This document shows, piece by piece, positions 51,405 to 58,701 of a DNA stretch of 64,000 nucleotides. The DNA comes from Methylotenera_A sp031422335 (lineage in GTDB: Bacteria > Pseudomonadota > Gammaproteobacteria > Burkholderiales > Methylophilaceae): contig JANOQW010000009.1 in assembly GCA_031422335.1 (NCBI GenBank), forward strand, positions 47,429 through 111,428, in the 5' to 3' direction. Below the pieces are notes generated by a model, which made no database searches, was not told the DNA's origin, and was given only the letters and a program-made list of their open reading frames with translations. The translations under genes and the position numbers were made by a program. How positions within the stretch are numbered: position 1 is the stretch's first letter; each line of letters opens with the position of its first letter.

Positions 51405-52532
51405 TTACAGTGACTTTAAATTGCAAAAATCAACTAATTGGCTAGCTAAATCTGGCTGCTTTGCTAGGTTTACTGCTTGCAATTGCGTGTGCACTTGTAA
51501 CGATTTAAGCTGATTTAAATACTGTTGCCAAATAGCTATAAAATCTGCTGGTGAGGCATGCCCTGCAACCCAGTATCTATGCGCCTCGCAGACCACCTGT
51601 TTTTGCTCATATTGCGCATAAAAACGATTTAAAAAGGCATTTAGTTTTACAATATGGGTATTTTCTTCTTGAAAATAAGGCAGCCAAATAAATGGCTTGG
51701 CCGCCCAAATCGCGCGAATCCAGCTATCTTCACCGCGCACAAAGTTAAGATCGCAATCGCGCAAAAGTTGGTCATAACTTTGTTGTGGTAAAAAAGGTAG
51801 CACTTGTACTGTGAGATTATTACTAGTTAACTGCTGGCCAATTTCAATTGACTGTTGCCCGAAAAAATCAGCTATTTTTGGCAGAATGCCACTCACCGGC
51901 ACATACACAATGACCTTATTTTTATTGGCTTGCAGGGCAGTAAATAAATTGTGAACTGGCGCATCTGGATAGCAAAAAAGTGAGATTTTTAAGACGTCAT
52001 CTAGTCCTTCACCTTCCGTCATTCGCGGGAATGACGTATCAAGGTGGTTTTGCAGTTGTGCTGCAATAGCAGATTCGCGTATCAATCCACCCGTTTTTTC
52101 GGTAAAACCAGGAAAGTAAAAATGGCGTGTGAGTTTATGTTCAGGCTTGGGTGATGGCTTGCCATGAAAATCATCTATCCAAGGCTCTGCTGACAGATAT
52201 TCTAAATTAATCCACTTAGATTGCCGCTGTGCCATTGCAGCCAAATAGGCTGGCGGCAATTCACAACTAAATGCTTCAATAACCACTTGTGCTGCCTCGC
52301 TAAAATCAGCAGTTTCATCCCATTTTAATAGCGTAATTTCATCGCAAACTTGCTGATTTTTGGCCAAATATAAGCTGGGAATAATTTTTTTAGCGGACGC
52401 AAAATCATCTATCCATAAACTAATATGCAAGCCATGCTCGGCCCGCAATTGCTTTGCAAGGCGCCAGCACACGCCAATATCGCCAAAGTTATCGACTATT
52501 TTGCAAAAAATATGCCAGCGCTGGTTTAACAT
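51405..52532 (-). CDS. earP: EF-P arginine rhamnosyltransferase EarP
   Basis: A GT-B inverting transferase of about 375 aa that puts rhamnose on EF-P Arg32 from dTDP-rhamnose. The N-terminus WHIFCKIVDNFGDIGVCWRLAKQL carries the catalytic Asp residues, and the C-terminal half has NFVRGEDSWIRAIWAAKPFIW, the nucleotide-sugar site. ATG 52532 is preferred; a GTG at 52544 would add four residues. Two S-like segments lie inside: 51558-51596 (VCEAHRYWVAGHA) and a half element 51923-51940 (TALQAN). Both keep the frame. Confidence 0.95.
   Translation of the reverse strand: MLNQRWHIFCKIVDNFGDIGVCWRLAKQLRAEHGLHISLWIDDFASAKKIIPSLYLAKNQQVCDEITLLKWDETADFSEAAQVVIEAFSCELPPAYLAAMAQRQSKWINLEYLSAEPWIDDFHGKPSPKPEHKLTRHFYFPGFTEKTGGLIRESAIAAQLQNHLDTSFPRMTEGEGLDDVLKISLFCYPDAPVHNLFTALQANKNKVIVYVPVSGILPKIADFFGQQSIEIGQQLTSNNLTVQVLPFLPQQSYDQLLRDCDLNFVRGEDSWIRAIWAAKPFIWLPYFQEENTHIVKLNAFLNRFYAQYEQKQVVCEAHRYWVAGHASPADFIAIWQQYLNQLKSLQVHTQLQAVNLAKQPDLASQLVDFCNLKSL
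51558..51596. repeat. S element inside earP
   Basis: Plus-strand left arm ATGCCCTGCAACCC, centre AGTATCTATGC, right arm GCCTCGCAGACCAC (partly decayed). 39 nt, in frame in earP as VCEAHRYWVAGHA. Confidence 0.65.
51923..51940. repeat. Half S element inside earP
   Basis: TATTGGCTTGCAGGGCAG on the plus strand is one full S arm plus part of the centre. Reading on the coding strand it gives TALQAN, as in the ABC-F copy. The other arm is absent. Confidence 0.5.
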
Positions 52533-52565
52533 TTTGGCAGACACATCATATAGACAAGCACATGT

Positions 52566-52916
52566 TTAAAGTAATTGAATGCCGAACTGTTTTAATAGCA
52601 TGGCATAGCCATAAAAAATCACTAACGTGAAAATAACACAGCTAATTAAAGTTAACCAAAATCCCAGTTTTGGTAACAGATAAGGAAACAGCAAAAACAT
52701 GGGCAGCGTGGGGATAACGTACCAAAACGTGTAATACGCGTGATTGGCAATTTTAGTGGTAGGTTGTTGTTCTATATAAAGCCAAATCAGTGTGAGCACT
52801 GTCACCATTGGCAACGCTGCAATTAAGCCGCCAAGCTTATCACTGGTTTTGGCAAACTCTGAAACCAGCACTACCACGGCGGCAGTGATTAAATATTTTG
52901 TAACAATATACAACAT
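52566..52916 (-). CDS. GlpM/DUF3147 family membrane protein
   Basis: A 116-aa inner-membrane protein with four predicted helices (about residues 3-20, 30-48, 62-80 and 85-108). SEFAKTSDKLGGLIAALPMVTVLTLIWLYIE (in part) is the DUF3147 signature with the conserved Lys/Asp/Gly loop. Pseudomonas GlpM is linked to alginate and glycerol metabolism but has no proven biochemical role. It lies 33 nt upstream of earP on the same strand. Confidence 0.85.
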   Translation of the reverse strand: MLYIVTKYLITAAVVVLVSEFAKTSDKLGGLIAALPMVTVLTLIWLYIEQQPTTKIANHAYYTFWYVIPTLPMFLLFPYLLPKLGFWLTLISCVIFTLVIFYGYAMLLKQFGIQLL

Positions 52917-52940
52917 GACTTACCTCGCTTAATAGCTTTA

Positions 52941-52992
52941 AATAAAAACGGCTTAATCGCAAACTATTATATTGTTTATTGATTAAGCCGTT
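52941..52992 (-). terminator. Terminator of the metal-handling operon
   Basis: Perfect 12-bp inverted repeat AACGGCTTAATC (52947-52958) and GATTAAGCCGTT (52981-52992) with a 22-nt loop. Read on the minus strand it is followed by TTTATTT, as expected after the gene ending at 53026. Confidence 0.7.
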
Positions 52993-53025
52993 CATTTAAA
53001 AACACGACAACTAATGCATTAACAC

Positions 53026-53463
53026 CTAAACAAAGTATGGCGCAATAAATGCAAAAAAAGCACCTACTGCAAAAATACCTACCGATAACCAGTAAATACG
53101 CAGTGCATTCTTGCGGGTTTTAGTGCAAACCGCTGCCAATGCTGCATCTGCGGGGCAAGGCGCATTACGCGCTTGCCACTGCAAATAACCTGCAATAACA
53201 AGCATACTACCTGCCAACCCAAACACTAGGGATTTGTGCTCACTTATCCAAATTAACTGTGGAAAATTACCCACTAAAGCAGTTAGGGTGGCAGCTGAGC
53301 CTATAGCCACTAGAGTAGCTGGCAAGGCACAACAAATCAGCGTGGAGCCACTGGTAAACAGCGATAGAATATTGGCCTTTTGCGCGGTTTTCACTGCGCT
53401 TAAATCAAAGTCTGCGGTTTCAACAGCACTCAAATCAACATCTGCTTGCAGCTTTGCACTCAT
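53026..53463 (-). CDS. MerT-like inner-membrane protein
   Basis: A 145-aa protein with three membrane helices. The first contains the vicinal pair Cys44-Cys45 in TSGSTLICCALPATLVAIG, the pattern by which MerT-type transporters pass mercuric or other soft metal ions. Two more Cys residues lie in the loop near 103 and 113. The N-terminal tail repeats DLSAVETA and DLSAVKTA. The start overlaps the HMA protein stop by 4 nt (TGA/ATG), so the two are coupled. The metal is unknown; lack of merA or merR argues against classical mercury resistance. Confidence 0.82.
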   Translation of the reverse strand: MSAKLQADVDLSAVETADFDLSAVKTAQKANILSLFTSGSTLICCALPATLVAIGSAATLTALVGNFPQLIWISEHKSLVFGLAGSMLVIAGYLQWQARNAPCPADAALAAVCTKTRKNALRIYWLSVGIFAVGAFFAFIAPYFV

Positions 53464-53804
53464 TTTTTTGCCCCTGCTTTTGATTCTAATTCCGCTTTAA
53501 TGTGCGCGACTGGATGCTCAGACATTTCAATAGAGGTGACGTCGTAACCTGCGTCTTTAATGATGGCTTTTACTTTATCATCAGACAAGCTTTGGCCTTC
53601 TTTAAGTTCTACCGCCACAATGCGTTGTTTTAAATTCACGTAAACATCTTGCGTTTGTGCGAGTGCACGCATTTTTTTCTCAATACCCTGCGCACAAAAC
53701 GCACACACCATGCCATTAACATTGGCCTTAATGGTTTGCGCGGCAAAGGCCACATTAGCTAATAATGCTGACATTACAATAGTCGTTAATAATAATTTTT
53801 TCAT
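53460..53804 (-). CDS. Periplasmic heavy-metal-associated (MerP/HMA-like) protein
   Basis: A 114-aa protein: signal peptide (LLLTTIVMSALLANVAFA), then an HMA ferredoxin-like domain with the metal site GMVCAFCAQGIEKKM (Cys34, Cys37) and a C-terminal DAGYDVTSIE strand. A short charged tail with one His follows (HPVAHIKAELE). It would bind a thiophilic metal in the periplasm and hand it to the MerT-like protein encoded next. Confidence 0.9.
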   Translation of the reverse strand: MKKLLLTTIVMSALLANVAFAAQTIKANVNGMVCAFCAQGIEKKMRALAQTQDVYVNLKQRIVAVELKEGQSLSDDKVKAIIKDAGYDVTSIEMSEHPVAHIKAELESKAGAKK

Positions 53805-53814
53805 GTTAAATCTC

Positions 53815-54483
53815 CTAAAATATATACATAAAGTTGAATCGCGGTTCGCGTGAGTTATTTACGCCCGCTTCAACAAAAAAGCTTTTGTTAATTAAACGCA
53901 ACATCGGCGTGACTTCAATTTTTTCCGATAAGCCATTCATATTGCGCGCCTCTAAAACAAACCACGGCTGGGTTTTATCGTAATCACTTTCGTAAAAAGA
54001 AAAGCCTGCGCGTACTGATGTGTAATCGTGATTAATATCTGTGGCGCGATAAAGCCGATGTGATGCCTGAAAGTAAATGCGTGTCGTTTCATAATCAAAC
54101 TGCACGCCTGGCGTGATCATCACTTTATCGAAATCACGATTCTCACCCACTAACTTATCCTCACCTTGTAAGGCACCGATTCCACCCTGAAACCACAAGT
54201 TAGCCTGTGCATGCGGCGCATTCCAGCGTTTGAGTAAGCGTGTGTAAGTGATTTCCTCTAAAGTACGTGATTTGCTTTTGTCATCAGCGCGCATATAGGT
54301 TGCACTGATACCAAATGCGTCACGTGGCGTGATGGCGTAATTAATAAATGATTCGCGCCAGTTGTTGTTGAAATCGCCCATCGCCATAAACGACTCACTA
54401 AAGCCCATCGGCCCTGCGGTTGCAGGTTGGCTGAGTAGCATTGCCAGCAAGGGCAATACCACTTTAAAACGGTTGTAAATCAT
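53815..54483 (-). CDS. Outer-membrane beta-barrel protein, unknown function
   Basis: A 222-aa exported protein with a signal peptide (VVLPLLAMLLSQPATA) and alternating barrel strands (YFQASHRLY, SVRAGFSFY, WFVLEARN) ending in aromatic NFMYIF, the usual BAM signal. It starts GPMGFSESFMAMGDFNNNWRE after cleavage. No family that I can name. It lies 10 nt before the HMA gene and shares the operon, which suggests metal passage across or attachment to the outer membrane; that is inference. Confidence 0.8.
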   Translation of the reverse strand: MIYNRFKVVLPLLAMLLSQPATAGPMGFSESFMAMGDFNNNWRESFINYAITPRDAFGISATYMRADDKSKSRTLEEITYTRLLKRWNAPHAQANLWFQGGIGALQGEDKLVGENRDFDKVMITPGVQFDYETTRIYFQASHRLYRATDINHDYTSVRAGFSFYESDYDKTQPWFVLEARNMNGLSEKIEVTPMLRLINKSFFVEAGVNNSREPRFNFMYIF

Positions 54484-54573
54484 GATGTTTCCTTTTTCTA
54501 AACGTTTGATTAACTGTGTAAATAGTCATCAAACCAAATGAGTGCGCCCTAAATTTTGGGCGCAACTAGGCTA

Positions 54574-54936
54574 TTAGATAAAAGAGATGGGTGGGCGTTG
54601 CAGATTGGGTTGGGTGATTGAAACGTAAGCTTGTTGTGGGAAATTAACTACTTGAGTTAAAACTAAAAAAGTTGTGGCTGTTGGGTTGCTTGGTAGCGCC
54701 GTCATGGCACTTAAGCTTGCGCACAGTGAGGCACATACTGTTTTACAAAAATTTTGTCGTTTTTCGGCAGCATGCTCGCTCGCCATATCTTCATGGCACG
54801 GCATATTTTGCATGGCTTGCTCCGCATTCGACTGCATCATACTGTTGCATATAGACATGTTTGCCGCAGCGATGCCTTGTAGTGGCATCAGCACCAAAAA
54901 TAGATAAGCGAAAAAATATGAAAAGCGTTTCAACAC
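54574..54936 (-). CDS. Secreted Cys/Met/His-rich small protein
   Basis: A 120-aa protein with a signal peptide (FAYLFLVLMPLQGIAAA). The mature N-terminus has a Met/Cys/His-rich stretch (SICNSMMQ, MQNMPCHEDM, EHAAEK), then CKTVCASLCASL, and a C-terminus QRPPISFI resembling DUF2946-type metal-response proteins. Such residues bind copper or other soft metals. It is first in the run Cys-rich, barrel, HMA, MerT-like, 46 nt after greB and 90 nt before the barrel gene. Confidence 0.78.
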   Translation of the reverse strand: MLKRFSYFFAYLFLVLMPLQGIAAANMSICNSMMQSNAEQAMQNMPCHEDMASEHAAEKRQNFCKTVCASLCASLSAMTALPSNPTATTFLVLTQVVNFPQQAYVSITQPNLQRPPISFI

Positions 54937-54982
54937 AAAGATTAGGATAACTGAATTTTAAATTTAGTTCAATCAGCTAATT

Positions 54983-55501
54983 TTAACTAGTTTGTAGAGC
55001 AGGCGTATAACGCACATCAATAATTTCATATTCATGCTCACCTGCGGGTGTAGTTACTTTTACGATATCACCAACAGCCTTACCTAACATGGCTTTAGCC
55101 AGTGGTGATACCCAAGAAATAAAGCCCTTGCTAGGCTCTAGCTCATCTTTGCCAACGATACGATAAGTAACCTCAGCGTCATCACTCAAGTTAAAAAGTG
55201 TCACCCACGCGCCAAAAAAAATTTTCTCTAAATGCTGTTGCAAGCTACTATCGACAATCTCTGCTAAATCCATACGCTTCATTAAATGTCTGCAGCGGCT
55301 ATCAATCTGACGTAAGCGGCGTTTGCCGTAAATATAATCACCGTTTTCACTGCGGTCACCATTGCTGGCGGCCCATGAAACCGTGCGCACTACCTCTGGC
55401 CGCTCTACCTTATAAAGCTGATGAAACTCGGCTTGCAGCGCTGCAAAACCCTGTGGGGTGATATAGTTTTTTTCATCATTAATTGCAAGCGCGCCCACCA
55501 T
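54983..55501 (-). CDS. greB: Transcription elongation factor GreB
   Basis: A 172-aa Gre factor. The N-terminal coiled coil carries the acidic tip (SNGDRSENGDYIYGKRRLRQIDSR, in part, with the catalytic DxxxE residues), and the C-terminal FKBP-like domain has SKGFISWVSPLAKAMLGKAVGD. ENGDYIYGKRRLREID is the mark that separates GreB from GreA. It rescues backtracked RNA polymerase. It starts 2 nt after the unknown membrane protein gene. Confidence 0.95.
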   Translation of the reverse strand: MVGALAINDEKNYITPQGFAALQAEFHQLYKVERPEVVRTVSWAASNGDRSENGDYIYGKRRLRQIDSRCRHLMKRMDLAEIVDSSLQQHLEKIFFGAWVTLFNLSDDAEVTYRIVGKDELEPSKGFISWVSPLAKAMLGKAVGDIVKVTTPAGEHEYEIIDVRYTPALQTS

Positions 55502-55503
55502 GC

Positions 55504-55917
55504 TTATTGCAGCTCATCTTTTCGTATCATCTCAATTTTAGGATTATCAAGCAGTTGCACACCTTGCACAAAGAAGCCAGTTTCACCAAAACACGTGGTT
55601 GGAACACCCACGTGCTCTTCATAAATCAAGCGCACACGCTTGCCTACCGTTTCATTGATGCGTTTGGCAACTGCAGCATCCCTTACCGTAAAAAAGAATT
55701 TTTCGGCTTGTGTGCCAGGCATAGAAACCAGCACTAATTCGCCCTCATAGGTTTTGCACACAAAGCCTTTTTGAGATAATTTTTGCACGTAGCCTGCCCG
55801 CTCGCCATTGGAATACACCCAAGTAAGCGTAGCCCAGGTGTAAAGCGCAAATAAACCAATGGGCAGCAATAACAACCAAAGTGAATATTTAAGTAATTTT
55901 GCGATTTTCGCCAGCAT
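55504..55917 (-). CDS. Conserved membrane-anchored protein of unknown function
   Basis: A 137-aa protein with one N-terminal helix (YSLWLLLLPIGLFALYTWATL) and a globular remainder with Cys residues (FVCKTYEGELVLVSMPG and VPTTCFGETGFFV). The second half of the pattern, NETVGKRVRLIYEEH-V-PTTCFG-T-YFV, recurs in proteobacterial proteins sometimes labelled 6-phosphogluconate dehydrogenase, a label with no basis in this sequence. It is followed by greB with 2 nt between, so the two are translated together. Confidence 0.8.
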   Translation of the reverse strand: MLAKIAKLLKYSLWLLLLPIGLFALYTWATLTWVYSNGERAGYVQKLSQKGFVCKTYEGELVLVSMPGTQAEKFFFTVRDAAVAKRINETVGKRVRLIYEEHVGVPTTCFGETGFFVQGVQLLDNPKIEMIRKDELQ

Positions 55918-55983
55918 ATCGTTTCTCCTGTTATCTTGTATTTACCTATTATCTAGGTTGCTATTATCTAATAGAATGATGCA

Positions 55984-58701
55984 ATGTTAAACAATTTGAT
56001 TTTATGTCCTAGCGCACGGCTTGCGCACAGCATTAAAAATGATATTGCACAGCAACACGTGTTGGCAGGCCAAATGCAGTGGCAAAGCCCTAATGTGATG
56101 ACGTTAAGCCAATGGCTTGATAGCATGATTGAGCAAAAATTACTGACTGGTGGAATTACGGTACCGCAAGCGTTGCTAAGCCCGCTCAACGAGCAACTAT
56201 TGTGGCAACAAGTGATTCAGCAATCGCTCAATAAAAATAGTGTGAGCGATTTATTTGACGTGGCGGGTTTGGCCAGTGCCGCCATGGAGGCCAACAAATA
56301 CATGGTGGCTTGGCGCTTGCATGTGCCGCGCGAGCAGCAATCGGAAGAGGCACTGCAATTTGTGCAATGGCAGCGCGCCTTTGTGCAACGCTGCAAACAG
56401 CTTGGCGTGCTAGAAAGCGTGCGCTATTTGGATTGGCAATTAGATAATCTGACAACTGGCGGCATTCAAACGGATGCTCTGGGAGCCAATACCAGTGCGG
56501 CTTGCAGCTATGCTAAAATTTCTCATATAGAATTTGCTGGCTTTGATCAAACTGCACCGCAAGAGCAACGCCTGCGCGAGATGCTGATAAACCAAGGAAT
56601 AGAAGTAGCAGAATATGCCAGCAGCAATAGTCAGCCAGCACTCACACAGCATATTGCGCTAGAAAACCAAGAGGCTGAATGTCGCGCGGCGGTAGCTTGG
56701 GCCAAGCAACAACTCACCGAAAATCCGCATGCAAAACTCGCCATTGTTTCGCCAAAATTAAGCGAGATTCGAAACCAGTTGGCTGATTTGCTCGATGACG
56801 TGTTTTACCCCGAAAGCGTGCGCAGCCACCAGTTTAACCTGCCGCGCAATTACAATTTCTCACTTGGCACGCCGCTAAGCCAACAGCCGATGATACAAAG
56901 TGCACTCAATTTGCTGCGGCTGTTTAGTAGCTACAACTTGCAACAAGCAGATGTTTCGGCTGTTTTGTTATCACCGTTTTGGTCTAACAATATGCAAGAA
57001 ACCGATGCGCGTGCGCAGCTAGATGCCAAACTGCGCGAGCATTTACCCATGCAATTTACTCTAGCTCAGTTTATCGAGTTTGCGCAGTTTCAGCAGGAAA
57101 AAGGCCTAAATATTACTGCGTTATTGGTGCACATTAAAGCCGCGCAAGTAATATTTAGCAATAAAAAATTAGCCGCCTCAGCTTGGTCGCAAACGCTGGC
57201 CAATATTTTAACTGCGCTGCATTGGCCGGGCGAACGCACGATTAGTAGCTTGGAGTATCAAGCCAACAGCGCTTGGCAAAAAGCGCTTGGCCAGTTGCAG
57301 CAATTAGACGTGCTAGGCAATAACTTATATCAAGCTGAAGCGGTACAAATTTTGCAAAAAATCTGCACCGATTTAGTGTTTCAAGCTGAAACCGAAAACA
57401 CCATTTCGATACAAATTTTAGGCGTGATGGAAGCGCTTAGTATGCCTGTGGATGCCATGTGGTGCATGCACATGAATGACCATATTTGGCCGCCGCCAGC
57501 AAGGCCCAACCCGCTATTACCTGCGTTTATTCAGCGTGCTGCTAGGTTACCCAATGCGGATAACAGCGTGCAAACAGAGTTTGCCAATAAAGTACAGCAA
57601 CGGCTACTACATTCAGCCAAAAGGACTGTATTTTCTAGCAGCAAAACCGAAGGCAATAGCCAGTTGCGCGCCTCACCTTTAATGAAAGATATTTTAACCA
57701 TAGAAACTACAACGCTTGCCGAAACCTTGGCAGAAACTTTAAGCCAACTAACCAAGCAAGATTTACAACTTTTAGATGACCACACGGCGCCAGCAGTGCA
57801 AGCGGGCGAGCATGTGGGCGGTGGCACTGGGCTGTTTCGCGCGCAAGCCGTTTGCCCAGCCTGGGCATTTTACCAGTTTAGATTAGGTGCAAAAGCCCTA
57901 AAAACGCCCAGTAACGGGCTAGATAGCATGACGCGCGGCATTTTAGTGCATGGCGTACTGGCAGAACTTTATGAGAGTAATAATTTTGCAGATTTACGCG
58001 TAATGTCAGAAGAAAATGTGGCGCAGGCCATCAATGCTGCCATCAAAATTGCCTTAAATGCAGTATCAAAACAGCAAAAAACGCTGTCTGAAAATCTACT
58101 GGCGCTAGAGCATGAACGCCTATTTAAGCTGGTCAGCGATTGGTTGGCGTATGAAAAAGCGCGTGATATTTCGTTTGAAATAATCGCTTGTGAGGCTGGC
58201 AAAAAAGTAATCATTGGTACTATAGAAGTGACGTTAAAAATTGACCGCATTCACCAGCTACAAAATGGAGGCATTGAGTTTGTGGATTATAAAACTGGCC
58301 AAAAACCGAGCATGAATAGCTGGGGCGAGGCGCGCATGATTGAGCCACAATTGCCAATATACGCAGTTTTTTATGGTGAAGCGAATGCCGAAAATACAAT
58401 AACTGGCGTGCAATTTGGTATGGTGAAAACTGCTGAGCATGCATTTTTGGGTGTGAGTGAGCGCAATTTTGAAGCAGAAGTAGATAAACGTAAGCCTAAA
58501 TGGATTCAACAATTTACTAGCTGGCAAGACTTGCTCAAACATTGGCAAACCAGCATTGAAGCCATTGCGCACGAGATAAAAATAGGCGAAGCGGCGGTAA
58601 ATTTTAGTGACGAAAGTGACCTAGCCTATTGCGAAGTGACGCCATTGTTGCGCCTGCCAGAGCGACAATTACAGTTTGAGCGCTTTAAAGGCGGAAAATG
58701 A
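55984..58701 (+). CDS. AddB-like PD-(D/E)XK nuclease/helicase-like repair protein
   Basis: A 905-aa protein of the AddB-like group described in beta/gammaproteobacteria as probable DNA repair protein. The N-terminal part resembles an inactivated helicase (QHYLA..-type start NNLILCPSARLAHSIKND); the C-terminal part has a RecB-type nuclease with EFVDYKTGQKPS near residue 765, a His in GILVHGVLAELYE near 650 and a Cys pair near FRAQAVCPAWAF. It overlaps the AddA-like gene by 4 nt. An S element inside encodes DALGANTSAACSY. Confidence 0.88.
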   Translation: MLNNLILCPSARLAHSIKNDIAQQHVLAGQMQWQSPNVMTLSQWLDSMIEQKLLTGGITVPQALLSPLNEQLLWQQVIQQSLNKNSVSDLFDVAGLASAAMEANKYMVAWRLHVPREQQSEEALQFVQWQRAFVQRCKQLGVLESVRYLDWQLDNLTTGGIQTDALGANTSAACSYAKISHIEFAGFDQTAPQEQRLREMLINQGIEVAEYASSNSQPALTQHIALENQEAECRAAVAWAKQQLTENPHAKLAIVSPKLSEIRNQLADLLDDVFYPESVRSHQFNLPRNYNFSLGTPLSQQPMIQSALNLLRLFSSYNLQQADVSAVLLSPFWSNNMQETDARAQLDAKLREHLPMQFTLAQFIEFAQFQQEKGLNITALLVHIKAAQVIFSNKKLAASAWSQTLANILTALHWPGERTISSLEYQANSAWQKALGQLQQLDVLGNNLYQAEAVQILQKICTDLVFQAETENTISIQILGVMEALSMPVDAMWCMHMNDHIWPPPARPNPLLPAFIQRAARLPNADNSVQTEFANKVQQRLLHSAKRTVFSSSKTEGNSQLRASPLMKDILTIETTTLAETLAETLSQLTKQDLQLLDDHTAPAVQAGEHVGGGTGLFRAQAVCPAWAFYQFRLGAKALKTPSNGLDSMTRGILVHGVLAELYESNNFADLRVMSEENVAQAINAAIKIALNAVSKQQKTLSENLLALEHERLFKLVSDWLAYEKARDISFEIIACEAGKKVIIGTIEVTLKIDRIHQLQNGGIEFVDYKTGQKPSMNSWGEARMIEPQLPIYAVFYGEANAENTITGVQFGMVKTAEHAFLGVSERNFEAEVDKRKPKWIQQFTSWQDLLKHWQTSIEAIAHEIKIGEAAVNFSDESDLAYCEVTPLLRLPERQLQFERFKGGK
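56474..56512. repeat. S element inside the addB-like gene
   Basis: Arms ATGCTCTGGGAGCC and GGCTTGCAGCTATG around AATACCAGTGC, opposite in strand to the intergenic consensus as written. Encodes DALGANTSAACSY, in the same frame as the ABC-F copy (NALQANSSAAPRA). Confidence 0.8.

Noticed and set aside
53026..53804. Classical mer mercury-resistance operon
   Set aside because: MerT- and MerP-like parts are present but no merR, merA or mer operator is seen, and the two other genes do not belong to mer operons.
55504..55917. Labelling this protein 6-phosphogluconate dehydrogenase, as some homologues are
   Set aside because: It is 137 aa with one membrane helix and has no dinucleotide-binding fold.
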